Shown here: positions 1 to 8,997 of the stretch, piece after piece
How the letters are laid out: every line of letters starts with the position of its first letter
Position numbering within the stretch: position 1 is the first letter of the stretch
Source: Hwanghaeella sp965227365
GTDB lineage: Bacteria > Pseudomonadota > Alphaproteobacteria > UBA8366 > Aestuariispiraceae
Direction of reading: 5' to 3'
Length of the DNA: 64,000 nt
Assembly (NCBI RefSeq): GCF_965227365.1
Contig: NZ_OZ245754.1
Location: forward strand, 372,001 to 436,000
The notes under the pieces: model-generated
What the model was told of the DNA's origin: nothing
The model's database searches: none
Seen by the model: the letters and a program-made list of their open reading frames with translations, nothing else
Made by a program: the position numbers and the translations under genes

Positions 1-2411
1 GACTGTCCTCGCTCCCCGACGGGCATGTCCAGGCCCAAGGGATGTCGGCTGGTGAATTCGTCGACGCCGGAAATCCTGGCTGCCCGAAGGATCATTTCAT
101 CGTCGGCAAACGGCGCGCCCAGCGCGATGTTTTCCTTAACGGAGCCGAAGAACAGATAGGTATCCTGCGGGACGACGCCAATGCTGCGGCGCAGGTCGGC
201 GGGGTCGATCTGGCGGGTATCGGTGCCGTCGACCAGGACCGATCCTTCGGTCGGGTCATACAGGCCCATGATCAACCGCTCGATTGTGCTCTTGCCTGAG
301 CCGATCCGGCCGATGATGCCGACCTTTTCGCCTGCCTCGATTTTGAACGATATCTTCTGCAGTGCGCTGGTCTTCGCGTCCGGATAGGAAAAACCGACAT
401 CCTTGAATTCGATCTGGCCGCTGAATTTCTGCCGGTTTACGAAGCTACGCCCTTCCGGTCGCTCGACCGGGGTCTGCATCATATTGTCCAGCGCGCTCAA
501 GGAATTGCGGGCCTGATGAAACCGCGTGGCGATGGCGGCGATCTGGCCCAGGGGGGCCAGGGCACGCCCCGACAGGATCGTGCAGGCGACAAGCGCCCCC
601 ACCGTCATCTCGCCTTCCTGGATCAGGTAAACGCCGACGATGATGACCAGGACGGTTACCATCTGCATCGCGAAGCCGGAAAAGTTCATGGCGATCTGCG
701 ACCAACGGGCGGCCCGCATGGCAGATCGCGCGGTCCGGTTCACGAACAGTTCCCAACTGCGCTGCATTCGGCCTTCGGAGGCGGTGGACTTGATGGTTTC
801 GATCCCGGAAATCGCCTCGATCAGGATGGCGTGTTTCTGCTGCGCCTCCCGGAACGTTTCCTGCACGATCCGTTTCATGGGGATCTGCATCAGCATGCCG
901 ATCGGAATCACGATTGCGACCATCACGGCCGGCACGATCGCTACCGGGCCGCCGATCACATAGATGATGGCGACAAACATGAAGATGAAGGGCAGGTCGA
1001 TCAGCGCGACGAGTGTGGATGAGGTGAAGAACTCACGGATCGACTCGAATTCCCGCATCTGATTGGCGAGAGCGCCTGCGGAAGGCGGTCGATGCGCCAT
1101 TTTCATTCCCATCATCTGCTGGAAGAGTCGCGCGGCGATCTTCGTATCGGCGGCCTTGCCCGCACTGTCGACAAGATAGGCACGCAACAGCTTCAGGATG
1201 AAATCAAAGACGAAGACGGTGGTCACGCCGACGGCGAGCACCCACAGGGTTTCCTCGGCGAAATTGGGCACGACGCGGTCATAGACGTTCATCGTGAAAA
1301 GCGGGCTGGCAATGGCGAAGAGGTTGATCAACAGCGCGGCGATCATGACTTCGACATAAAGCGTCCAGGAAGACATGATCGTCCCCCAGAACCAGCCCTT
1401 CGGATTCTTGACGTGCAGGTCGACCGCCCGCGTGTCGAACTGGAACTCCGGACGGGCGAAGATCGTATAACCGGCGTATTCCTGCTGCAGTTCGGCGAAT
1501 GGGATTTCCCGCGCGCCGGCCCCCATCTCCGGCAGGACGACGGTGGCTTTTTCCCGCCCCTTCAGTTCAATAATGACGGCCGCCCGCTTCCCTTCCAACA
1601 GCACGACACAGGGCAGGGACATATGGGAAATGTCTTCCAACTTCCGTTTGACCAGGCGGGAAGATATGCCGGCGCGTTCTGCTGCCCGACGGAATAGATC
1701 GGGGGTGAGATGTCCGTCATCCAGCGGTAGGCCCGCCGTCAGGGCGTCCGATGAAATCGGCCGGTCCAGCAAGGTGCAAAGAATGGTCAGGCAGCCGAGC
1801 AACGGGTCGTCGTTGTTTTGACGGGACGGCCGCACCGCCCAGGACTCGGCGACAGCCCTGCGGTCCGCACCGGGACGTTCCTCGTGGCGGCGTTCCTGCC
1901 CGCTCCGCCTTTCCTGATCATCGATGTCCGGGGGCGGTTCCAGGCTGCGTGCCGGGGCTGGTTCATTCGCGGGCGTTTTTTGCGGTGGAACCGAGAGCAG
2001 GTCCCGTTTGCCCTTTCCGGCCGCCTTGTCCGTCACGTCGCTCATGCCGGCCGGGGCGCCGAGCAGGTTATTGCGGAGATGGACCCCTTCGGTTTCATCC
2101 TCTTCAGAGACCGCCTGCTTTTCGGAGAAGTGGTTTTCCGACCCGTCGGACTTTTCCAACATGACGCCGCCCAATTCCGGCAGGACCTCTTCCGTATCGC
2201 CGGCGACACCGTCGTCGGGAGCGGCCGCTTGTGCGGGGCTTGCCGTGGGATCTGTGTCGGTGTCCTGGACGTCGGCTTTTTTCGCGGCGCCTTTTTTCGC
2301 CCCGAAAAGGCGCGTCAGCCCGGTGTTGGGCGCACCACGCTCGGAAAGATCCGGTTCGGCGGCTTCGCCGTTGCCATGCCGGTTGGCTGTCACGTCGTCA
2401 TTTGTGGCCAT
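1..2411 (-). CDS. Type I secretion system ABC exporter (permease/ATPase), LapB type, 3' end outside window
   Basis: Inner-membrane ABC exporter that would drive type I secretion of an RTX protein or adhesin together with an HlyD-type adaptor and a TolC channel, neither of which is in view. About 803 residues are visible. Residues 1-195 are a charged, disordered leader; about 195-330 resemble the C39-like domain of LapB/LssB, without a recognisable catalytic Cys (the site reads DPLLGCLTILC); a transmembrane bundle covers about 345-620; the nucleotide-binding domain begins near 650 with Walker A GRIGSGKST near 700. The window edge cuts it just before the LSGGQ signature, after the GERGQ stretch. 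The ATG at 2411 is the first in frame. The leader is much longer than in most relatives. Confidence 0.9.
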   Translation of the reverse strand, partial: MATNDDVTANRHGNGEAAEPDLSERGAPNTGLTRLFGAKKGAAKKADVQDTDTDPTASPAQAAAPDDGVAGDTEEVLPELGGVMLEKSDGSENHFSEKQAVSEEDETEGVHLRNNLLGAPAGMSDVTDKAAGKGKRDLLSVPPQKTPANEPAPARSLEPPPDIDDQERRSGQERRHEERPGADRRAVAESWAVRPSRQNNDDPLLGCLTILCTLLDRPISSDALTAGLPLDDGHLTPDLFRRAAERAGISSRLVKRKLEDISHMSLPCVVLLEGKRAAVIIELKGREKATVVLPEMGAGAREIPFAELQQEYAGYTIFARPEFQFDTRAVDLHVKNPKGWFWGTIMSSWTLYVEVMIAALLINLFAIASPLFTMNVYDRVVPNFAEETLWVLAVGVTTVFVFDFILKLLRAYLVDSAGKAADTKIAARLFQQMMGMKMAHRPPSAGALANQMREFESIREFFTSSTLVALIDLPFIFMFVAIIYVIGGPVAIVPAVMVAIVIPIGMLMQIPMKRIVQETFREAQQKHAILIEAISGIETIKSTASEGRMQRSWELFVNRTARSAMRAARWSQIAMNFSGFAMQMVTVLVIIVGVYLIQEGEMTVGALVACTILSGRALAPLGQIAAIATRFHQARNSLSALDNMMQTPVERPEGRSFVNRQKFSGQIEFKDVGFSYPDAKTSALQKISFKIEAGEKVGIIGRIGSGKSTIERLIMGLYDPTEGSVLVDGTDTRQIDPADLRRSIGVVPQDTYLFFGSVKENIALGAPFADDEMILRAARISGVDEFTSRHPLGLDMPVGERGQ

Positions 2412-2574
2412 TCGGCGGCTCTACGTATCATATCCTTGGAAAGAAAATGCAGTGTATCCTTAAATTTCCTTTGGATAAACTGTCCAGTTATTATTGTTTG
2501 GTGTGTTTGTTGTTCATGGCTTTGTTTTGCTGTTTTCCTGTGCGGCGAGTATTCACTCAAAATAAAAGACCGCA

Positions 2575-2597
2575 AATATTCCGGTGTCCGAAATATT
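2575..2597. promoter_or_regulatory. Candidate operator: 23-bp dyad upstream of the type I exporter
   Basis: Arms AATATTCCGG and CCGAAATATT flank a TGT centre and differ at one position. The octamer AAATATTC also recurs as a direct repeat at 2574 and 2591. The dyad lies about 165 bp before the exporter start in an AT-rich 265-bp gap (2412-2676) with no gene. I infer a transcription factor site for the exporter. No regulator is identified. Confidence 0.35.
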
Positions 2598-2676
2598 CAC
2601 CAATGCATCTGGTCCGCATGCTAAAAGGCGGTCACACGACATGTGGGGGCTGGAAGCGGTGGTGATGGGGCCGCGA

Positions 2677-3261
2677 TTAAGCGAATTGATCGACCAACTG
2701 CCCTAATTCACGATTCTGGGCTGAGAAGGCTGTCACGTCGGTATTTCCAACGACGATGCCGGTGTCGCTTTCATTGGTTTCCGCCTGATTTGTCTGGCCG
2801 CGGTCAGCGGCAGCGGCAATTTCCTCAGACCCTTCGATCGTTGCCGCATTCTCGGCGGAATCGCTGCGGAATGCCAAGTTCTGCGCCGGGTTCGTCGCTT
2901 CTTCCTGGATGGCTTCTGCGGGTGTTCTGGCATCCGACCTGCCCGCCTGCGCCTCTTCAAAGGCTGTGCGGGCTTCCGCACTGATCGAGACCTGATCCTC
3001 GATCACACGACCGGCGGTTCCGGTGAACTCGCTATTCGCAGTTTGGTCCGTCCCGGTGGAGGTAATCGGCTGAAACGCCAAGCCTTCACCGATCGTTGCG
3101 GAGGCGGTGGTCGTGCCGGCGCCTGCGGACTCGGTGTTGCCCGCCGGTTCCGTCGACGTCTGGTTATCCTCTGCATCGTCGTTGACCGTGTTTTGCTGTA
3201 CTTCAACGCTACGCTGAACAACAGCGTTCAACAGTCCTGCGATGCCTCCAAGGTCAGCCAT
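2677..3261 (-). CDS. Hypothetical disordered protein, 194 aa
   Basis: No family is recognised. The N-terminus (MADLGGIAGLLNAVVQRSVE) could form a short amphipathic helix. The rest is rich in Ala, Thr, Ser, Glu, Asn and Gln, acidic, Cys-free, and has no signal peptide or membrane segment. A conserved-looking patch near residues 97-107 reads ISAEARTAFEE. An in-frame TTG lies two codons upstream at 3267; the ATG at 3261 is preferred. It sits on the same strand as, and 265 bp before, the type I exporter, so it could be a partner or regulator of that system, or an unrelated gene. Codon use is typical of the neighbourhood, which supports a real gene. Confidence 0.6.
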   Translation of the reverse strand: MADLGGIAGLLNAVVQRSVEVQQNTVNDDAEDNQTSTEPAGNTESAGAGTTTASATIGEGLAFQPITSTGTDQTANSEFTGTAGRVIEDQVSISAEARTAFEEAQAGRSDARTPAEAIQEEATNPAQNLAFRSDSAENAATIEGSEEIAAAADRGQTNQAETNESDTGIVVGNTDVTAFSAQNRELGQLVDQFA

Positions 3262-3304
3262 TTCCAAATCTTCTCAGGCCGTGACCCCAAAAACGACAGG
3301 GTCG

Positions 3305-3460
3305 TTAACCGTTTGAAACTAAGGATTTTTCCGAACTAAGTACCGTACTCTAAACGGTAATCTGCATGGCGGCAGTGACGGTAAACACACCATGCTACTG
3401 TAGATAATCTAGTGCTTGTATAGAGAAAATGCAAGAAGACAGCGGTTTAACCGTTTGAAA
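3305..3460. repeat. Two 14-bp direct repeats (TTAACCGTTTGAAA) in an intergenic region
   Basis: The 14-mer TTAACCGTTTGAAA occurs at 3305-3318 and again at 3447-3460. A related inverted half (TAAACGGTAA) lies at 3351-3360. The second copy overlaps a small palindrome CGGTT-T-AACCG (3444-3454). The first copy is about 45 bp upstream of the disordered protein gene at 2677-3261. TTAACC resembles a CtrA half-site, but the full TTAA-N7-TTAA spacing is not met. The gap 3262-3521 holds no gene. Confidence 0.4.
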
Positions 3461-3521
3461 GTTAACTAAAACTCTAAGGAATTTTCGCGTTCGTGCCCCG
3501 CCGATTTATCGATCGTCCAGC

Positions 3522-4472
3522 TTATCGGTCACCCAGTGCCTTGGGGTCCAAAGCGTCCTGCAATCCGTCACCCAGAAAATTGAATGCGATCACCGTCGCA
3601 AAGATCATCGTTCCGGGCCATACCGCCAGCAACGGATTGTCCCAAATGATGTCCTGGGCATTGGTCAGCATGTTTCCCCAACTCGGCGTCGGCGGTTGGA
3701 TGCCGAGGCCAAGGAAACTGAGGACGGATTCGAATAGTATGATGTTGCCGACGGACAGGGTGGTGGCGACTACCAGCGGTGAGGCACAGTTCGGCAGGAT
3801 ATGAACGAATAGAATGCGGATAGGTCCCGCGCCTTGGGCGACCGCCGCCCTCACGAAATCGCGGCGGCGGAGGCTGAGTGCCTCTGCCCGAACCAGCCGG
3901 GCGACTGTTGTCCAGCCGACCAATGCGATAATGATAACGATCCGGTAAAGACTGACATTGTCGCCGGATGCTGCCTCCGCCGAAAGGCCGAGCTTTGTCA
4001 GATCCACCGCAGCCAGCACGATCAGCAAAGGGAGCAGCGGCAAGGCGATGACGCCGTCGGTCACACGCATTAGCAGAGAATCCAGCGGGCCGCCGAAATA
4101 GCCGGCCACAAGGCCGATCGCCGCGCCGATCACGGCGGTGATCACGGCCGTGATCAGAGCCACAGCCAAGGATATCCGGCCGCCGTATAACAGCCGCACC
4201 AGAACGTCCCGGCCCGCTTCGTCGGTTCCCAGTGGATGATTTTCCGAAGCCGGTGCCAATCGATTGAATAAATCAGCGGTCACCCCGTCGGTTCCCAGCA
4301 TTTCCGCCACCCATGGCCCGCAAGCCGCAGCCACGCACAAAGCAAGAAGAACGAGGCCGCTCGCCACTGCCAGTCGATGCTGAAAAAATCGGGCGGCTCG
4401 ACGGCGGAACGGGGATTGCGCGCTTGGTGAACGCGCCCGCTCGAGGCTTAGCTCTCCCCTTGTTCCGGCCAT
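3522..4472 (-). CDS. ABC transporter permease, DppC/OppC family
   Basis: Second inner-membrane permease of a peptide/nickel/opine-type ABC importer, 316 aa. It has the family layout: a cytoplasmic N-terminus, a first transmembrane helix at about residues 33-55, a periplasmic loop containing NHPLGTDEAGRDV, then five further helices. The EAA coupling loop (DFVRAAVAQGAG, near residue 205) that contacts the ATPase is intact. It begins 3 bp after the DppB-like gene at 4476-5438, so the two are co-transcribed. No ATPase gene follows: the next gene is an unrelated disordered protein beyond a 260-bp gap. The substrate cannot be told from the permease. Confidence 0.92.
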   Translation of the reverse strand: MAGTRGELSLERARSPSAQSPFRRRAARFFQHRLAVASGLVLLALCVAAACGPWVAEMLGTDGVTADLFNRLAPASENHPLGTDEAGRDVLVRLLYGGRISLAVALITAVITAVIGAAIGLVAGYFGGPLDSLLMRVTDGVIALPLLPLLIVLAAVDLTKLGLSAEAASGDNVSLYRIVIIIALVGWTTVARLVRAEALSLRRRDFVRAAVAQGAGPIRILFVHILPNCASPLVVATTLSVGNIILFESVLSFLGLGIQPPTPSWGNMLTNAQDIIWDNPLLAVWPGTMIFATVIAFNFLGDGLQDALDPKALGDR

Positions 4473-4475
4473 GCG

Positions 4476-5438
4476 TCAGGTACCCTCGGCGCGAAAATCG
4501 AGGCGCGGGTCGAGTGCGACGTAGGAGAGGTCGGCCAAGACATTGCCAAGAAGGGTCATACCGGTCGCCATCAAGAGCCCTACAAGAGCCAGATTGAAGT
4601 CATTGCCGAGGATTGCGTCGTAGATGGTCTTTCCCATCCCCAACCACGCGAACATGGTTTCCGTAATCAAGGCGCCTGAGAAGAGCGTGCCGAAACTCAA
4701 CGCAACGATGGTCACCATCGGCAGCAAGGCATTGCGCAAGGCGTGACCATAAACCACCCGTGTCCGTGACAGGCCCTTGGCGGATGCGGTGCGGATGAAA
4801 TCCTGGCGCAGGGTCTGCACCATCGAAGCCCGCATGAAACGCGTGAATCCGCCAACAGAGGCGAGCGTCAGGACGCCGATAGGCAGGACCGCATGCTGCA
4901 GGGTTTCCCAGGGCGATGCGCCGGGCGGGGCTTGTCCGCCCGCGGGAAACCAGCCGAGTGTCACGGAAAACAGCATGATCGCCATCAGCGCTAGCCAGAA
5001 CGGCGGCGCGCTGATCCCGGCGAAGCAGGAAAGGTTCACCAGATAGTCGATCGGCGAGTAAGGACGCACGGCCGCGGCGATTCCCAACGGGATGGCGAGC
5101 AACAGGGAGAGTGCCAGGCTAATCCCTACAAGCAAGGCGGTGTTGGCAAGGCGCGGTCCGACCACGTCCAGGACGGGTTGGCTGTAAAGCCGTGAGTAGC
5201 CGAAGTCGCCGCCCAGCGCGGCAATCAACCAGTTTCCGTAGCGCGTCAATAACGGTTGATCGAGGCCGTACAGCGCCTTTAAACGGGCGGCATCCTCGGA
5301 TGTGAAATCGGGATTGGCGGACAGCATCAGGTCGATTGGGTCGCCGGGCATCAATCCGATCAGCGCATAGATCAGAAACGACATCACGATCAATACGATC
5401 AGGCTTTGCAGCAATCGGGCGGACAGAAAGCGGATCAC
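4476..5438 (-). CDS. ABC transporter permease, DppB/OppB family
   Basis: First inner-membrane permease of the same importer, 320 aa. Typical features are the N-terminal helix followed by PGDPIDLML, the Leu-rich motif YGLDQPLLTRYGNWL near residue 75, and the EAA loop DFIRTASAKGLS near residue 220, which docks with the ATPase subunit. The C-terminus ends YVALDPRLDF, the usual DppB ending. It follows the binding-protein gene by 46 bp and precedes the DppC-like gene by 3 bp, forming a three-gene operon read leftward. Confidence 0.93.
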   Translation of the reverse strand: MIRFLSARLLQSLIVLIVMSFLIYALIGLMPGDPIDLMLSANPDFTSEDAARLKALYGLDQPLLTRYGNWLIAALGGDFGYSRLYSQPVLDVVGPRLANTALLVGISLALSLLLAIPLGIAAAVRPYSPIDYLVNLSCFAGISAPPFWLALMAIMLFSVTLGWFPAGGQAPPGASPWETLQHAVLPIGVLTLASVGGFTRFMRASMVQTLRQDFIRTASAKGLSRTRVVYGHALRNALLPMVTIVALSFGTLFSGALITETMFAWLGMGKTIYDAILGNDFNLALVGLLMATGMTLLGNVLADLSYVALDPRLDFRAEGT

Positions 5439-5484
5439 ACGAATTCTCCCGATCCCGGCAACGCTTCGGCAGAACGCGGCGCTG

Positions 5485-7167
5485 TCATTCCGCTGCGGTC
5501 CATTCCTCGATCCAGTTCGTGCTGGTGTATTGATGGCCCGTCGGTCGGACGCCTTTCAGCCATTTCGGCAGAATATAGGAACTTGCGCGGAAGTAGAGCG
5601 GAAGGGCCGGCAGATCCTGAGCGTAGAGGGTCTGCATATCCTCCCATAACTTGCGGTTTGCGTCCGCATCGCAGACCAGTTCCAGATCGTCGAGTATCTT
5701 GTCCATCTTCTCCGAGGCGTAGCCAGTGTAATTCTGCCCGGCCCAGGCGTTCTCCTCAGTCGGTATCATCGTGGAATGGAGACTGGTGCGCGGGATACTC
5801 TGCGGTGAGGAAATCCAGGCGAACATGGCAAGGCCGGTGAATTGACGTTTCGAGACAGTTTCGCCGAAGAATACCCGGGCGGGCTCGTTCCGGATGGTCG
5901 CGTCGACCCCCAATGCCTTCCATTGGCTTTGCAGCACCTGCTGAACGAGTTCGCGGCTCTTGTTGCCGGCCGTCGTCATAAGGTCGAATTGCAGTGGCGT
6001 ACCCTCGGCGTTACGGCGAATGCCTTCCGCGCCTGGCTTCCATCCGGCTTCATCCAGCAAAGCCGCGGCTTTGTCTGGGTCGTACGCGTATTTCGGCGCA
6101 CCATCGAAATAGACCGAATCCAGCGGGTTGGTTTGACCATTGGCAACCGGCTGTTTGCCGTCGAAAAGCCGCTCGCTGATCGCCTGACGGTCAATCCCGT
6201 GTAGTAGGGCGCGCCGTACGCGTACGTCCGAAAGGATAGGATTGCTAAGCGCGACGTCCAAATGCTCGTAGATCAGACCGGGCTTGTAGATCACTTGATA
6301 ATCGTCGCCGTGCCGACGCTCGAAGGAGAGTGCCTGATCGATGGAAAGGCCCGGTTCTCCCTCGATCATGTCAATATCGCCGGCCAGCAGGTTGGCAACC
6401 AGGGCGGCGGTGTTTTCTATGGTGCGGACCACGATCTGTTTGAAATAGGGTTTCTTCCCCCACCAAAGTGGGTTGGGTTCCAGAACAATGCTTGCTCCGG
6501 GGTTTACTTCCGTTACGCGATAGGGGCCGTACCATAGGCCGGGGTTGGAAGGGTCACGGTCGTAAAGAGTTCTCTTACGATAGTCGGCGGCGGGTTCAAA
6601 CACCGCGCTTTCCAGATGCGCGGGCAGCAGATTGAATTCCGCCAGCCCTTTGTAGTCACAGCTGCGTCGGTCCATATGCAGGGTGAAGCGACGGTCGTCA
6701 TGGACATCGATCGACAGGATCCGCCGGTACAGTTCCGAACTGTCAGTCCCGGCTTCGGGGTGGCGTCCGACCTCCCAGGTGAAGAGAACGTCCTTTGTGG
6801 TGATCGGTGTGCCATCCCCCCAGACGGCGCGGTCGTCGAGCTGATAGTCCAGTGCCATGCCGTCGCCGCCGTCCGGCGTCTTTTCAAACCGCGCGCTTCC
6901 CTTGTCCAGATCGGGCAGACCGGTACACAACAGGCAAACCACGTTCCAGTCGTGATCGAAGATGGTGATCTTCCGCCGGGCCATGGCATTGATGTATTCC
7001 TTGGCCTGCATGGAATCGAAACTGGGGTGCAGGGTGCTTGGAAATTGGCTTATGCCGATCACCAAGCGTTCCCGGTCGGCTGCCTGGGCCCGTGCGGGCA
7101 GGCAGCAAGCGGCCGCGATTAGGATGGCCGTCGCCAGCCGCAAAACAAAAGAAGTCGACACGCCCAT
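5485..7167 (-). CDS. ABC transporter substrate-binding protein, SBP family 5 (peptide/opine/nickel)
   Basis: Periplasmic solute-binding protein of the three-gene importer, 560 aa. A signal peptide is clear (residues 1-28, cleavage after ARAQA). The family-5 signature region LEPNPLWWGKKP, the IDRQAI helix and a C-terminal YILPKWLKGVRP segment are present. The ATG at 7167 follows an AAGGGG ribosome-binding site and starts directly at the signal peptide, so it is preferred over an upstream ATG at 7239. The ligand is unknown. The gene is large for the family but normal for dipeptide, oligopeptide or microcin-C type binders. Confidence 0.9.
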   Translation of the reverse strand: MGVSTSFVLRLATAILIAAACCLPARAQAADRERLVIGISQFPSTLHPSFDSMQAKEYINAMARRKITIFDHDWNVVCLLCTGLPDLDKGSARFEKTPDGGDGMALDYQLDDRAVWGDGTPITTKDVLFTWEVGRHPEAGTDSSELYRRILSIDVHDDRRFTLHMDRRSCDYKGLAEFNLLPAHLESAVFEPAADYRKRTLYDRDPSNPGLWYGPYRVTEVNPGASIVLEPNPLWWGKKPYFKQIVVRTIENTAALVANLLAGDIDMIEGEPGLSIDQALSFERRHGDDYQVIYKPGLIYEHLDVALSNPILSDVRVRRALLHGIDRQAISERLFDGKQPVANGQTNPLDSVYFDGAPKYAYDPDKAAALLDEAGWKPGAEGIRRNAEGTPLQFDLMTTAGNKSRELVQQVLQSQWKALGVDATIRNEPARVFFGETVSKRQFTGLAMFAWISSPQSIPRTSLHSTMIPTEENAWAGQNYTGYASEKMDKILDDLELVCDADANRKLWEDMQTLYAQDLPALPLYFRASSYILPKWLKGVRPTGHQYTSTNWIEEWTAAE

Positions 7168-7277
7168 GAAGCCCCTTGGTTCTTTGCCCTGTACCGTTCG
7201 ACGTTTCACGTCGGATTCCGTTTCAGGGAACAGTAACACGCCATCGGGGGCTGGCCAGTAGCGGCTTCATGTGCGCG

Positions 7278-7943
7278 TCAGTCCTCCTTGCCGCCATGGG
7301 CCTTGGACCAGGCAACCGGATCGTTAAGGAAGGCCTTGATCTCGGCAATCTGCTCGGTGGGGAAAAGTTCGGCTTCCTCGACATAGTCCAGCACATCCCA
7401 CCAGGTGCAGAGCGCGTGCAAGGTGACGCCCTTTTCCTTCAGGGCTGCGACAGATTGCGGGAAAATGCCGTAATGGAAGACGACAAAGCAATGGGCGCAT
7501 TCCGCCCCCGCGTCGCGAATACCTTCCACGAAGGACAATTTGGAGCCGCCGTCCGTAGCAAGATCCTCAACCAGGATGACTTTTTGGCCCTCCTTGATGT
7601 CGCCCTCGATCCGCGCGTTGCGTCCGAAGCCTTTCGGCTTTTTGCGGATGTAGCACATGGGCAGCATCAGTTCGTCTGCGATCCAGGCGGCAAAGGGGAT
7701 CCCCGCTGTCTCCCCGCCGGCGACGACATCGAGGCTTTCAAACCCTATGGCTTCCTCGATCTGGGCGGCGCCCATCTTCATCAGGCGGCGGCGGGCCCGC
7801 GGAAATCCGATCAGGCGCCGGCAATCCGTGTAGACCGGGCTGGCCCTGCCGCTCGTGAAGATGAACGGATCGTTCGGGCGGAACAGAATGGATTCGGTTT
7901 CGATCAGGATGCGCGCCGTGATTTGCGCGGGTGTGAGGCTCAT
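7278..7943 (-). CDS. pyrE: Orotate phosphoribosyltransferase
   Basis: Cytosolic enzyme of pyrimidine biosynthesis that converts orotate and PRPP to orotidine 5'-phosphate and pyrophosphate; 221 aa, a normal length. The PRPP-binding loop VILVEDLATDGGSK is at residues 122-135. GGETAGIPFA (77-86) and the RKKPKGFG loop (100-107) are also family hallmarks. It follows the TDT-family membrane protein by 60 bp and precedes the peptide-binding protein gene by 110 bp. It may share a leftward transcript with the two genes before it, but no functional link is evident. Confidence 0.96.
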   Translation of the reverse strand: MSLTPAQITARILIETESILFRPNDPFIFTSGRASPVYTDCRRLIGFPRARRRLMKMGAAQIEEAIGFESLDVVAGGETAGIPFAAWIADELMLPMCYIRKKPKGFGRNARIEGDIKEGQKVILVEDLATDGGSKLSFVEGIRDAGAECAHCFVVFHYGIFPQSVAALKEKGVTLHALCTWWDVLDYVEEAELFPTEQIAEIKAFLNDPVAWSKAHGGKED

Positions 7944-8003
7944 CGTCGTTGTCCCGTCGTCGAAGGGTTCGGAGGGTATTGATAACTGGTCCTGTTTGGC
8001 GGA

Positions 8004-8984
8004 TCAGCCCGGCGGCCTGAACAAACCACCCTGGAACATGAACCGCACGGTGCGCCAAAAGACCAGAGAAACGACAAGGGTTGCAACCCCTAAGGCCAAG
8101 AGTGCTAGGACCGCGCTCGCAGCTTCCTCAAGATGGTCGTTGTACAGCATCGTGGCCCTTGCGAAAGCGTCCAGCGGGAAGGTGAAGGCCCACCACGCCA
8201 TCGAGAAGGGAAGCGCCATGAATTCCTTCAATTTAGTCAGCAGGAGAAGCGCCATCATGCAGGCCACGCCGAACAGCATATGTGCGAACGGGTCCATATA
8301 TCCGCCTTGCAGATGCACATAGGCTGCAACGCACAAGGAAGGCGGTGTCAGGATGATGACCAGGGCGGGCCGCTGCGGGGGTGCCAATCCTTCGGCGAAG
8401 ACAAGCCGATAAAGCAGCAATGGTGTCAGCGCGACCCAAAAGAAAACGGCGATACCGAACAGCAGCCAACTGATGAAGGGATAGTCGAAAGCGGATCCCG
8501 AGATCGGCGCCAGGATGATACCGACCGTCGGCAACAGCCAGACCGGCGTGATGGACTGCACGCCGAGGCCCTTGTTCAACCAGACATAACCGACGACATG
8601 GATTGTGACCGCCAATTGTCCGATCACGCCGATCCACCAGAGCATTTCGCCGAGGGTGGCGACGTAAGGGGCGATGACACCGGCGACCAGCATGAAGTTC
8701 ATCGGGATAGCGGCGACCAGACTCGCGGTTGGCACAGACGTCGCTTCTTTCACGGCCGCATTGGGAAAACGAAAAATTTTCAGGCCATAAAGGGCAAGGA
8801 CCGCTGCAAAGAAACCCGCGCCGAACCCGGCAATGATTTCGCCGATCCATCCCGGGATGCCGAACCCGGCGCCCGCATCGCGCCAGGCGAGGCCCAGGCC
8901 GACGATCCCCAGAACCGCTGGAAAGACTGTGACGGAGAAATTTTCGAGACCAGGTTTGGCCTGGCTATCAGCTTTGTTGGGCAC
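8004..8984 (-). CDS. TDT-family (TehA/SLAC1-like) membrane transporter
   Basis: Integral membrane protein, about 326 aa with roughly ten hydrophobic helices, of the tellurite-resistance/dicarboxylate transporter family that includes TehA, SLAC1 and Mae1. These proteins conduct anions such as chloride, nitrate, sulfite or dicarboxylates. The repeated five helical-hairpin pattern and the segment PFSMAWWAFTFPLDAF near the C-terminus are typical. The GTG at 8984, 13 bp after the oxidoreductase stop and behind a GGAAA site, is preferred; an ATG at 9035 would overlap the upstream gene by 38 bp. Co-transcription with the FAD oxidoreductase suggests export or uptake of a reaction partner. Confidence 0.8.
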   Translation of the reverse strand: MPNKADSQAKPGLENFSVTVFPAVLGIVGLGLAWRDAGAGFGIPGWIGEIIAGFGAGFFAAVLALYGLKIFRFPNAAVKEATSVPTASLVAAIPMNFMLVAGVIAPYVATLGEMLWWIGVIGQLAVTIHVVGYVWLNKGLGVQSITPVWLLPTVGIILAPISGSAFDYPFISWLLFGIAVFFWVALTPLLLYRLVFAEGLAPPQRPALVIILTPPSLCVAAYVHLQGGYMDPFAHMLFGVACMMALLLLTKLKEFMALPFSMAWWAFTFPLDAFARATMLYNDHLEEAASAVLALLALGVATLVVSLVFWRTVRFMFQGGLFRPPG

Positions 8985-8997
8985 GTTGTTTCCGGGG

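Noticed and set aside
4128..4157. Near-repeat of GATCACGGC units
   Set aside because: Inside the permease coding region, where it encodes a repeated ITAV helix pattern; not a separate element.
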